A stretch of 64,000 nt of DNA from Marinobacter sp. GTDB lineage: Bacteria; Pseudomonadota; Gammaproteobacteria; Pseudomonadales; Oleiphilaceae. The stretch spans positions 124,001 to 188,000 of the forward strand of contig JAGYIS010000010.1 in NCBI GenBank assembly GCA_018402255.1, given 5' to 3'. Both the position numbers and the translations under genes were made by a program. Shown here one piece after another: positions 1-8,055 of this stretch (its first letter is position 1; the number at the start of each line of letters is the position of its first letter). The notes under the pieces were generated by a model. It saw only the letters and a list, made by a program, of their open reading frames with translations. It searched no databases and had not been told where the DNA came from.

Positions 1-1
1 A

Positions 2-928
2 TTGCTAGGTGCCGAAACCTTACTCTCGGCACTGGATGCGTCGACCCTCGCGGACGAGCAACTTCAGCTGTTAAAAGCGGTTGCTCAAGCCATGACTAAA
101 GGCACCTACCAGCCACCCAGCGTCAACCCGGTCAGACTGTTTCTGGCGCGGATTGGCGAGAAAGTTTCCGCGATTGCACGCCTGGTCTGGATATTGGCGG
201 GATTTATTGGCCAAACCCTGGCTACCCTGTTTTATATCCTGCCTCGCCCGGGGCGCTGGCGCTTCACACCGTTTGTGGCTGCCGTGCATGACACGGGGCT
301 GAATGCCCTTCCTATCGTTGCTTTACTGACGTTCCTGGTGGGCGCCGTCGTGGCGTTTCTCGGTGCAACCGTGCTGAATGACTTTGGCGCGACTATTTAT
401 ACCGTCAACCTGGTTGCTTTTTCGTTTCTCAGGGAATTTGGCGTGCTGCTGGCCGCCATCTTGCTGGCAGGTCGAACCGCTAGTTCGTTCACCGCTCAGA
501 TTGGCTCCATGAAGGTGAATGAGGAGCTGGACGCCATCCGTACCCTGGGCCTGAACCCGGTTGAGCTGTTAGTGGTGCCCCGAGTACTGGCCATGATGCT
601 GAGCCTGCCGGTGCTAACGTTTGTCGGTATGATTTCCGGGATGGTGGGCGGCGCCATGGTGTGCGCGCTGGTATTGGACATACCACTCAGTCAGTTTATG
701 GCTATTGTGGAGCGAGACATTGCGCTGAAGCACTTTCTTGTGGGCATCGGGAAAGCACCGGTATTTGCGTTCCTGATTGCCGTTATCGGCTGCCTTGAAG
801 GCTTCAAGGTGGCGGGTAGCGCTCAGTCAGTGGGCGAACACACCACCTCCAGCGTGGTTCAGTCTATCTTTATGGTTATCCTTCTGGATTCCATTGCAGC
901 TTTGTTCTTCATGGAAATGGGCTGGTAA
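2..928 (+). CDS. MlaE-family ABC transporter permease (5' end cut by window)
   Basis: Inner-membrane permease of an MCE-type lipid transporter, thought to move phospholipid between inner and outer membrane. The family hallmark, with an EFG motif followed by AGRTASSF and then MKVNEELDAI, lies at about residues 145-180, and several hydrophobic membrane segments surround it. The reading frame is open to the window edge and begins at a TTG codon with no ribosome binding site in view, so the true start lies upstream. The hydrophilic first 30 or so residues may be the tail of a STAS domain, which many relatives carry. It is followed after 3 bases by the ATPase gene, and the four-gene order permease, ATPase, MCE protein, lipoprotein supports the call. 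The family is certain; the exact lipid is unknown. Confidence 0.9.
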   Translation: MLGAETLLSALDASTLADEQLQLLKAVAQAMTKGTYQPPSVNPVRLFLARIGEKVSAIARLVWILAGFIGQTLATLFYILPRPGRWRFTPFVAAVHDTGLNALPIVALLTFLVGAVVAFLGATVLNDFGATIYTVNLVAFSFLREFGVLLAAILLAGRTASSFTAQIGSMKVNEELDAIRTLGLNPVELLVVPRVLAMMLSLPVLTFVGMISGMVGGAMVCALVLDIPLSQFMAIVERDIALKHFLVGIGKAPVFAFLIAVIGCLEGFKVAGSAQSVGEHTTSSVVQSIFMVILLDSIAALFFMEMGW

Positions 929-931
929 CGC

Positions 932-1756
932 ATGACTGAGAGCCAAACAGGTCGCCAGAATCACCCAGCGTCGCCAATCATTCAGGTCAGAGGCTTGTGC
1001 AACAAATTCGGTAGCCTTGTGGTTCACCAGGATCTGGATCTGGACCTGTTCCCCGGAGAAATACTCGGCGTGGTCGGCGGCTCAGGTACCGGCAAATCCG
1101 TGCTCCTGAGAAGTATCGTAGGTTTACAGTCGCCATCCTCCGGGCATATTCGGGTATTTGATGTTGACCTCACCGAACTCTCCGGGCCTGAGCGGTCAAT
1201 CTATGAGCAGCGATTTGGCGTTCTGTTTCAGGGCGGCGCGCTGTTTACCTCGCTCACGCTGGAGCAGAACATAGCCCTGCCGTTGATTGAACACGCAAAA
1301 CTGAGCCGCGCTGATGCCACGGAGCTGGCCCGGATGAAGCTCGCGCTGACCGGCCTGCCACCGGATTCTGCCCTCAAGTATCCCGCCGAGCTGTCCGGTG
1401 GCATGGTCAAACGAGCCGCCTTGGCCAGAGCGCTGGCGCTGGATCCGGAAATCCTGTTTCTTGATGAACCCACTGCCGGGCTCGACCCTATCGGCGCGGC
1501 CGCTTTTGATGATCTTATCGTGACATTGAGCAATGCCCTCGGCCTGACCGTATTTCTTGTGACCCATGATCTGGATACCCTGTATGCCAGTTGCGACCGG
1601 GTCGCGGTGTTGTCTCAGAAAAAAGTGCTGGTGGCAGACACTCTGGACCGGGTGGCCCAAACCGACGATGACTGGGTGCAACAGTACTTTCATGGCCCGC
1701 GCGGTCGGGCGGCGATAGCCGCCAAAAACCAGTTGATCGAACAGGAGCCCCATTAA
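932..1756 (+). CDS. MlaF-like ABC transporter ATP-binding protein
   Basis: Cytoplasmic ATPase that powers the MlaE-like permease encoded just upstream. All ABC motifs are visible: Walker A GGSGTGKS at residues 49-56, Q-loop Q100, signature LSGGM at 154-158, Walker B ILFLDE at 174-179 and the H-loop histidine at 212. Its 274 residues are usual for MlaF-type subunits. The stop codon shares one base with the start of the next gene (TAATG), a sign of translational coupling within the lipid transport operon. The substrate is presumably phospholipid, inferred only from the MCE partner. Confidence 0.93.
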   Translation: MTESQTGRQNHPASPIIQVRGLCNKFGSLVVHQDLDLDLFPGEILGVVGGSGTGKSVLLRSIVGLQSPSSGHIRVFDVDLTELSGPERSIYEQRFGVLFQGGALFTSLTLEQNIALPLIEHAKLSRADATELARMKLALTGLPPDSALKYPAELSGGMVKRAALARALALDPEILFLDEPTAGLDPIGAAAFDDLIVTLSNALGLTVFLVTHDLDTLYASCDRVAVLSQKKVLVADTLDRVAQTDDDWVQQYFHGPRGRAAIAAKNQLIEQEPH

Positions 1757-2694
1757 TGGAGCCAAAGGCCCATCACGTGATTATCGGATTGTTCACTCTG
1801 GTGGCGGTGGCCGCAGCTCTGGCGTTTGCCTTGTGGCTTGGCAAATCCTCCACCGATCGCGAGTGGGCCTACTACCAGATAGGTTTTGATCACCCGGTTG
1901 GCGGTCTTGCCCGGGGTAATCCGGTGCTCTACAGCGGTGTACCGGTTGGTGATGTGCTTGATCTGACCCTGGCACCCGACAACCCGGCCCACGTTCGGGT
2001 ACTGGTCAGAGTGGATCAGGATATTCCCATGCGGGAGAACACCCGGGCCGAACTGGTACTGGCCAACATTACCGGCAGCATGAGCGTTCAGTTCACCGGT
2101 GGCACACCGGACAGCCCTCTGCTTGAAGGGCACCAGGATGATCCCCCGTTGATCACCGCTGAACCTTCCGCGTTTTCAAACCTGTTGAACAATGGCGAGG
2201 CCATGCTTTCCAGCGCTGAACAGCTTATGGCCAGCATGAACCGACTGCTCGCCACCGAGAACGTCGATAATGTGAGCGCTATTCTGGATAACACCCGACA
2301 GGCAACCGAAGCTTTGCTTGCCAACCGCGACGAGTTGCTGGCATTGATGGAGCAGTTTGATGCTGCGGCCATTCGCGCCGAAGAAGCGGCGATCAAAGTA
2401 TCCGCAACGTCTGACCGCGCCAGCGTGGTACTGCGTGATGAGATATCGCCAGTGCTGGACGCCATGAGCCACGCCCTCACCACCATTCAGCCCACGCTCA
2501 GCCGCCTTGAGCGCCTGACCAGCAATAATGAAGGTGCCCTCGATGTCGGCCTTCAGGGCCTGGGAGAGATCACACCGGTACTTCGGGAAATGCGCAGCAC
2601 CTTGCGCTCGCTGAATTCCTTTACCCGAAGACTCGAAGAAGACCCGCTCGGGACCCTTCGCGGGCGCGCTCAACTTCAGGAGTTTGAGCAATGA
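1756..2694 (+). CDS. MlaD-family MCE domain protein
   Basis: Periplasmic substrate-binding subunit anchored in the inner membrane. One hydrophobic segment at about residues 6-29 is followed by an MCE domain (about 38-120, starting with the VGGLARGNPVLYSGVPVGDV region), and then a long helical tail rich in Leu, Ala and Glu that probably forms the oligomeric tube or coiled coil. Its 312 residues make it longer than the MlaD of the mla locus (about 150-180), so it resembles the longer MCE proteins of secondary operons. It overlaps both neighbours by a few bases, consistent with one polycistronic message. Confidence 0.9.
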   Translation: MEPKAHHVIIGLFTLVAVAAALAFALWLGKSSTDREWAYYQIGFDHPVGGLARGNPVLYSGVPVGDVLDLTLAPDNPAHVRVLVRVDQDIPMRENTRAELVLANITGSMSVQFTGGTPDSPLLEGHQDDPPLITAEPSAFSNLLNNGEAMLSSAEQLMASMNRLLATENVDNVSAILDNTRQATEALLANRDELLALMEQFDAAAIRAEEAAIKVSATSDRASVVLRDEISPVLDAMSHALTTIQPTLSRLERLTSNNEGALDVGLQGLGEITPVLREMRSTLRSLNSFTRRLEEDPLGTLRGRAQLQEFEQ

Positions 2695-3317
2695 TCAGAC
2701 CGCTGTCGACGTTAACCGTATTCGTGACTGCCATGGCATTGACCGCCTGCACGGTCTTCCCCATTCCAGAGCCACCCAGAATCATGGATCTAGCCCCGGG
2801 CAACAGTCCCTCGGTAGCGCCCAGGGCTCATGATTCAGCCATCCGCATTGACACCCCGTTGGCCTCGTCGCCCTTTGACGGCTCACAAATACTGATCAAA
2901 CCAACCGCCTATGAATTTCAGGCCATGAGCCGGGTTAAATGGCGTGATACTGCGCCGGTGATGATTCGGGATCATCTGGTCAAGCACCTTCGTAGCAGTC
3001 AGGGCTTTCGGAGCGTGATTGTCGACACCAGCCCTGCAGACGCGCGATTCACGCTGGTCAGCGAACTGACGGCTTTCCATGTGGCGGCTCAGCCGGATGG
3101 TCTGAACGTCGTCATCCAGTTGCATGCAGAGGTAATGAGCAATCAGCAGCGAGACAGTTTTTGTGTTCGCAACTGGACCATAACCGAGCCCACTGACAAT
3201 GTTCAGACCGATAACGTAGTGGCCGGATTCAGCATCGCGGCTAATCGGTTGAACACCGAACTGGCGAGCTGGCTATCAACCTGTCTGAATAAAGATCACA
3301 AAGCCGACGAACGCTGA
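2691..3317 (+). CDS. ABC-type transport auxiliary lipoprotein (PqiC-like)
   Basis: Predicted lipoprotein of 208 residues. The N-terminus has a type II signal peptide with lipobox LTAC and lipidated Cys20. The mature part has the alternating beta/alpha pattern of the auxiliary lipoproteins that accompany MCE transporters (the YmbA/PqiC family), including a region like VMIRDHLVKHL. It overlaps the MCE gene by 4 bases (ATGA) and is the last gene of the operon. By analogy with PqiC it would sit in the outer membrane and dock the MCE tube; this is inference. No MlaB or MlaC equivalent lies in view. Confidence 0.8.
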   Translation: MIRPLSTLTVFVTAMALTACTVFPIPEPPRIMDLAPGNSPSVAPRAHDSAIRIDTPLASSPFDGSQILIKPTAYEFQAMSRVKWRDTAPVMIRDHLVKHLRSSQGFRSVIVDTSPADARFTLVSELTAFHVAAQPDGLNVVIQLHAEVMSNQQRDSFCVRNWTITEPTDNVQTDNVVAGFSIAANRLNTELASWLSTCLNKDHKADER

Positions 3318-3405
3318 TTGCCAAAGGACTGATGCATCATTAGAATTCCGACCGGCTCACGGTCTGGGCCACGCATTAAACAATTTTTCGCACATGGAGC
3401 GTGAG

Positions 3406-4074
3406 ATGACAGCTATTCCCGGCGTTGAGTTTGTTGACAACACCAACCAGCGCACCCCCTGCGTGCTATTACTGGATATTTCCGCATCGATGGCGGGAGA
3501 GCCCATCCGGCAGCTGAACGAAGGCCTCCGAACCTTTGCTGAGGAACTGAAGAACGATCCGGTTGCCTCCCTGCGGGTGCAGGTCATGGTGATTACCGTT
3601 GGCGGTCCGGAGGATGTCCGGGTTGTTCAACCCTGGGTCGATGCTACCGACTTCGAGGCGCCCTTTCTCAACGCCAATGGCCTGACCCCGCTGGGTCAGG
3701 GCATGAACCGCGCACTGGAAGAAATCGCCAACCAGAAAGCCGTATACGATGCCAACGGCATCTCCAGCACCCGCCCCTGGATTATCATGCTCTCCGATGG
3801 CTGCCCTAACGACTACGGCTGGGAATCCTACGCAGACCAGGCTCGGGCCGAAGAAGAGAACAAGCGCGTGATCGTGTTCCCCATCGGCACAAAAGGAGCG
3901 GATTTCGAAGCGCTTGGTCAATTCTCCACCAAAACCCCGAAAAAACTGAAAGGGCTTCAGTTCCGTGAACTCTTCGTCTGGCTAAGCCGAAGCATGTCGA
4001 CCGTGTCTGCCAGTGTTCCCGGTGAGAGAATCAGTTTGCCGGCGACCGACTCCTGGGCAGAAATCGAGGTTTGA
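3406..4074 (+). CDS. TerY-like von Willebrand factor A domain protein
   Basis: Stand-alone vWA protein of about 222 residues. The metal-binding MIDAS motif is intact: DISAS (residues 24-28 from this start), a threonine in GLTPLGQGM and an aspartate in MLSDGCPND. The start at 3406 is preferred to the ATG at 3394 because a GGAG lies 6 bases upstream of it at 3396-3399. The phosphatase and kinase genes follow directly, which makes this the TerY member of a TerY-phosphatase-kinase triad as described for tellurium-resistance-type stress systems. It would serve as a metal-dependent scaffold or phosphorylation target. No terZABCDE genes are in view. Confidence 0.85.
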   Translation: MTAIPGVEFVDNTNQRTPCVLLLDISASMAGEPIRQLNEGLRTFAEELKNDPVASLRVQVMVITVGGPEDVRVVQPWVDATDFEAPFLNANGLTPLGQGMNRALEEIANQKAVYDANGISSTRPWIIMLSDGCPNDYGWESYADQARAEEENKRVIVFPIGTKGADFEALGQFSTKTPKKLKGLQFRELFVWLSRSMSTVSASVPGERISLPATDSWAEIEV

Positions 4075-4075
4075 C

Positions 4076-4813
4076 GTGGCCTTCCAATACGGAGGGGCCG
4101 CTGCCACCGGCAAACGCCACCTTGACCAAGGTTTACCTTGTGAAGACGCCTATCAGACAGTCATAACCGACAGTGGCGTGGTTGCTTGCGTTTGTGATGG
4201 TGCTGGCTCGGCTTCCCGATCTGCAGAGGGTGCCTTCAGTCTGGCCCGCAATGTAGCCACCGCGCTCAGCTTGAGACTGGACGATTTGCATCTGGCCTCG
4301 ACGGTTCTGGCGTTAACCGAGGCCATTGAGCACACCCGCGACCAATTGGCGCAGAACGGCCCGTTGGCGGAGTTTCATGCCACCCTCTGCGGCATTGCCC
4401 TGACCACAGAGCAATGCCTGGTATTTCACCTGGGCGACGGCGTGATCATGGGGATTAATCCCGATGACTGGACAGATTTCGTCGTCAGCGAGCCGGATAA
4501 CGGGGAATTCGCAGAAACCACGTACTTTTTCACCCTGCCACAATGGCAACAAACGTTGAGGGTATTCTCTGCCCCCAGACGCTACCGGACCTGGTTTTTA
4601 ATGTCTGACGGCGCCGCCAGTTTTGCGGTCAAAACCTCGCCATGGCGGCCAACGGATAACTTCCTGAAGCCGGTGCACCAACATCTGTGTGGCCAGCCAG
4701 ACCCCGACAGTCGAAGCCGGGCCTTGCTCAGCACACTCCAGTCGCCACAAACCGACCGGATTACCGCAGACGACAAGACACTGGTATGGGTTCATGACCA
4801 AGGCCAGAACTGA
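4076..4813 (+). CDS. PP2C-family serine/threonine phosphatase
   Basis: Cytoplasmic metal-dependent protein phosphatase, 245 residues from a GTG start at 4076 with GAGG 6 bases upstream (4066-4069). An upstream ATG at 4013 would need a long overlap with the vWA gene and is less likely. Family motifs can be followed in order: CEDA (residues 22-25), CDGAGSA (40-46, the DGxG metal site), LGDG, MSDGAAS and, near the end, ADDKT. It starts one base after the vWA stop and overlaps the kinase start by 20 bases, so the three are surely co-expressed. It probably reverses the phosphorylation made by the kinase. Confidence 0.88.
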   Translation: MAFQYGGAAATGKRHLDQGLPCEDAYQTVITDSGVVACVCDGAGSASRSAEGAFSLARNVATALSLRLDDLHLASTVLALTEAIEHTRDQLAQNGPLAEFHATLCGIALTTEQCLVFHLGDGVIMGINPDDWTDFVVSEPDNGEFAETTYFFTLPQWQQTLRVFSAPRRYRTWFLMSDGAASFAVKTSPWRPTDNFLKPVHQHLCGQPDPDSRSRALLSTLQSPQTDRITADDKTLVWVHDQGQN

Positions 4814-7517
4814 CCTGATTTTACGCTACCCGGACGGTAGCGAGCGGCCCATCAGACTTCGAAGCAAACCGCTGAACCAGGGCGCAGACGGTCTTATCTA
4901 TGCGGCACCGGGTGGCAAGCTGGCGCTAAAGCTCTACCACGAGCCAGCGAAGGATCCGGAACGCCCACAAAAAATCCGGCAGATGCTGCAAACCCCACCC
5001 GATGACGCAGGCATGGTTCATTTTGCCTGGCCAATTGCGGAGCTTAACAACCGGCGGGGTCAATTTGTCGGCTACGCCATGCCGTTACTCGCTGTTGCGG
5101 AGTATGCCAACCTCGACCTGTTACTGACCCGAAAAGGCCGGCAACTGGGCAAGCTGCCCGAATCCCGGGATTTCCGGATCAAGGCGGCCACCCACCTTGC
5201 CCATCGGGTCGCTCAGCTTCACGCTCGGGGCCACTGTATCGTCGACCTGAAACCAGCCAACATGCTGGTTAACCGGAAAACCGCCGATATTGTCGTGGTG
5301 GATTGTGATGGTTTTGCCATACAGGGTGATGGCACTCATATCCCTGCGCATCAGTACACCACCGGCTACATCGCGCCAGAGGCCTGGCAGCAACAGGACA
5401 AACCTGAAGATCTTGGCCAGCAGCAAGATCTGTTCGCCCTGGCGGTGATCATTTTTCAGCTGTTGAATGAGGGGCTGCACCCTTACCAGGGCATTCCCGG
5501 CGGCAAAGTGCCGGTGCCAGGCGATACCCAGAGCCGTATCGGTGAAAACCTGTTTGCCTACAGCAGGCAGCCCAACCCTCGGCTCAAGCCGTCACCCTGG
5601 AGCCTGCACAGGGATTTTCCACCAGCCCTCAGGCAGGCATTCGATAGCGCGTTTTCAAGTACCAGCCGACGCCCCAACGCTGAGCGATGGGCGAATTTGC
5701 TGCAATCACTGGCAAGTCAGTTCAAAGACTGCCGCAAAGATCGCAAACACCGGTTCTGGGGTCAGCAATGCCCGCTGTGTCAGCAAAGCTCGGTGTCGGT
5801 TAAGGTCAAAAAGCCCAAGCCCAGGGCGGCTCGTGGTCGCAGGCCATCACCGAGAGCCCAGCAAAACCAACCGCCTCACGTTCAGGCTTTGGTTCGGGCC
5901 TATCAAGCTGCCCAGGCGACACCTGCGCCGCAACCCCAAACCAAGCCGCTGTCGGTCTTTAGCCTCATGGGCGGTGTATTCTTCGCACTGCTTTTGACCG
6001 GTTATTTCATCCACTTGCACAATGAAGAACAGGACCGATGGGCTCAGAGCCAGGTGACACAACCCTCAGCCGAGGACGAGAAGCTAGAGCAAGAGCGGCA
6101 GCAGCGCATTAACGAAGAGCGTGAAAGGAACGCCTGGAAAGGTCTCGGGCCAAGGGCTCAGGCCATTACTGTACATCGAAGTGAATACCGTTTACCGCCC
6201 TCTCCCCGGGTTCCTGGTACCCGGGCAGTGGACCAGACCGAAGAGCAAAAACGCGCTGTACCGCATTTTGAACTCGGCGCTTTCGATTCCTATCGCAGCC
6301 TTCCAGTGATGATCTACACGCCCTTCACGCCGACCTGGGAGTTCACCCAAGACCAACCCATCAAGGCGGCAACACTCGACCCGCTAACCAGTTCGATCGA
6401 ACCGTCCGGTGCAGAGTACCCGGGAACAGACGGTTATCAGATGATGGGTTGGCATCGACATCCGACGAGCAACGCCTTATATGTGCGTAAACGGGGCTTT
6501 CAGTGGAATTCCTACACCTTGGCCAGGTTATCGGAAAACAGTGATGTAGCAGAATACAAAGTCTACGACAGAGTGGTAAATGACGGCAGCGGGGTTCGCA
6601 ACTTCGTCGCTCCCTGGCATTTCGCGGTCACTGGCGATGACAACTACCTGATTATCGCCGCCCAGGACAAGATCCGGGTCTATGCCGTAAACCGCCCTCG
6701 CAGCCCGATAGCCGAGATCGAGTTCCCACCAGCGGTCCACCGATATGAGGTTTCCGATCTTGCGATCACACCTGATGGCCGCAGTATCTTTGTTGGACTT
6801 TCCAGCAACCGCAATTTTGGTCAGTCTTTTGATGCCACCATACTCGAATACGCGTTGATCGATGACAATCTCAAATTCGTGACTGATTTCCGGACTCGCT
6901 GGAGCGACGATAGTGCCGTTTTCTCGGGCTCGGTGTCGGTGAGTGCGGATGGCAAAACACTGGCCGTCGGCGATTATCGTGATCTGGAGACCGATGACTC
7001 ACGTTATACCCAGTTTGGCCGGCCGGTGAAAGTCCGGACTGCCTTACCGGGCATTCAACTATGGCGTAAAGACGGGCAGGAAGCGCGCTGGCAGCGCACC
7101 GGTAATTACTCGCTCCATCGTCGGGACCGCATTCTGACCCCAGACAACCATGCCATGCCAAACTTTATGAATAGCGGCATCCCGACGGGAACTTACCGGT
7201 TCAACATCAACTTTGAACTCAGCCCGGACGGCAAACGATTACTCAGCGGGATTGAAACGGAGAAAGATTCCCGAACGGAGGCCAGGGCAAGAGCCTGGGT
7301 GTTCAGTCTCGACACGGGCCAACCGGTGCTGACGGGGCGATTGGAACATTCCGTCAGCCAATCAACGGGCCACAAGGTCAGCGCCCGGCCTTTTGCACGC
7401 CTCTCCAACGATGGAACCGAAGCGGTCATTGGTTGGGCAGCGTATCAGCAGAGCGTGCTCAGCACCGTCCGCAGTGACCTTCTATTCTCTCTGACCGCTT
7501 TCAGAATCGGGGAATAA
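4794..7517 (+). CDS. Membrane protein kinase with zinc knuckle and C-terminal propeller-like domain
   Basis: Protein of 907 residues with a kinase domain at about 20-310: glycine-loop remnant at 28-36, ATP lysine K46, catalytic D151 in a divergent loop (HCIVDLKPAN), metal-binding DCD at 170-172 in place of DFG, and APE at 194-196. A C-x5-H-x6-C-x2-C cluster (C313, H319, C326, C329) follows, then a Pro/Arg-rich linker, one membrane segment (about 386-408), a charged helix (about 426-446) and a long beta-rich region with at least three SxDGKxL-type WD/propeller repeats to the end. ATG 4794 is chosen because it begins the conserved part; the upstream ATG at 4689 lies inside the phosphatase gene. 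The topology suggests a cytoplasmic kinase with a periplasmic sensor. The 3' end overlaps pgsA by 36 bases, convergently. Confidence 0.85.
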   Translation: MTKARTDLILRYPDGSERPIRLRSKPLNQGADGLIYAAPGGKLALKLYHEPAKDPERPQKIRQMLQTPPDDAGMVHFAWPIAELNNRRGQFVGYAMPLLAVAEYANLDLLLTRKGRQLGKLPESRDFRIKAATHLAHRVAQLHARGHCIVDLKPANMLVNRKTADIVVVDCDGFAIQGDGTHIPAHQYTTGYIAPEAWQQQDKPEDLGQQQDLFALAVIIFQLLNEGLHPYQGIPGGKVPVPGDTQSRIGENLFAYSRQPNPRLKPSPWSLHRDFPPALRQAFDSAFSSTSRRPNAERWANLLQSLASQFKDCRKDRKHRFWGQQCPLCQQSSVSVKVKKPKPRAARGRRPSPRAQQNQPPHVQALVRAYQAAQATPAPQPQTKPLSVFSLMGGVFFALLLTGYFIHLHNEEQDRWAQSQVTQPSAEDEKLEQERQQRINEERERNAWKGLGPRAQAITVHRSEYRLPPSPRVPGTRAVDQTEEQKRAVPHFELGAFDSYRSLPVMIYTPFTPTWEFTQDQPIKAATLDPLTSSIEPSGAEYPGTDGYQMMGWHRHPTSNALYVRKRGFQWNSYTLARLSENSDVAEYKVYDRVVNDGSGVRNFVAPWHFAVTGDDNYLIIAAQDKIRVYAVNRPRSPIAEIEFPPAVHRYEVSDLAITPDGRSIFVGLSSNRNFGQSFDATILEYALIDDNLKFVTDFRTRWSDDSAVFSGSVSVSADGKTLAVGDYRDLETDDSRYTQFGRPVKVRTALPGIQLWRKDGQEARWQRTGNYSLHRRDRILTPDNHAMPNFMNSGIPTGTYRFNINFELSPDGKRLLSGIETEKDSRTEARARAWVFSLDTGQPVLTGRLEHSVSQSTGHKVSARPFARLSNDGTEAVIGWAAYQQSVLSTVRSDLLFSLTAFRIGE

Positions 7518-8048
7518 ATCTCCCCAGGCTGCGCTCAGATACAGGAACATTGACCACAGGGTGAGCACAGCGGCCACGTAAAGAATGCCAATCGACACAT
7601 AGGCCAGAAGCGCACCCGGCGGGAATGCCAGCAAGCCGATAATGGCCACCATCTGCGCGGTGGTTTTGATCTTTCCGATGTAGGAAACAGCCACACTGGC
7701 CCGGCTTCCCATTTCCGCCATCCACTCGCGTAATGCCGAAATAACGATCTCGCGACCAATGATGATGGTTGCCGGTATGGTCAACAGCACGGCGGCGTGT
7801 TCTTCGATCAGTACAGCCAGGGCCACGGCCACCATCAACTTGTCAGCGACGGGATCGAGAAAGGCGCCAAAAGGCGTACTCTGGTCCAGCTTGCGCGCCA
7901 GATAGCCATCCAGCCAGTCGGTGATGGCCGCCAACGCGAAAATCGCGGCACTGACCATATAGCTCCACTGCATCGGAAGATAGAAGATGACCACGAATAT
8001 CGGGATCATCACGATGCGAGACATGGTCAAAACGTTCGGTAAATTCAT
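7482..8048 (-). CDS. pgsA: CDP-diacylglycerol--glycerol-3-phosphate 3-phosphatidyltransferase
   Basis: Inner-membrane enzyme that makes phosphatidylglycerophosphate, the committed step to phosphatidylglycerol and cardiolipin. The CDP-alcohol phosphotransferase signature is complete near residues 45-71: DWLDGYLAR, then G and the two aspartates of FGAFLDPVADK. The 188-residue length and the hydrophobic profile fit PgsA. It lies 7 bases after uvrC in the gacA-uvrC-pgsA order known from pseudomonads. Its last 36 bases overlap the 3' end of the kinase gene on the opposite strand. Confidence 0.95.
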   Translation of the reverse strand: MNLPNVLTMSRIVMIPIFVVIFYLPMQWSYMVSAAIFALAAITDWLDGYLARKLDQSTPFGAFLDPVADKLMVAVALAVLIEEHAAVLLTIPATIIIGREIVISALREWMAEMGSRASVAVSYIGKIKTTAQMVAIIGLLAFPPGALLAYVSIGILYVAAVLTLWSMFLYLSAAWGDLFPDSESGQRE

Positions 8049-8055
8049 GGGTTTC

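Noticed and set aside
3394..3405. ATG 3394 as the start of the vWA gene
   Set aside because: The ATG at 3406 has the better-placed GGAG; the upstream ATG itself overlaps that ribosome binding site.
5467..5997. A 176-codon frame within the kinase gene
   Set aside because: Arg/Pro-rich shadow in another frame of a well-supported gene.
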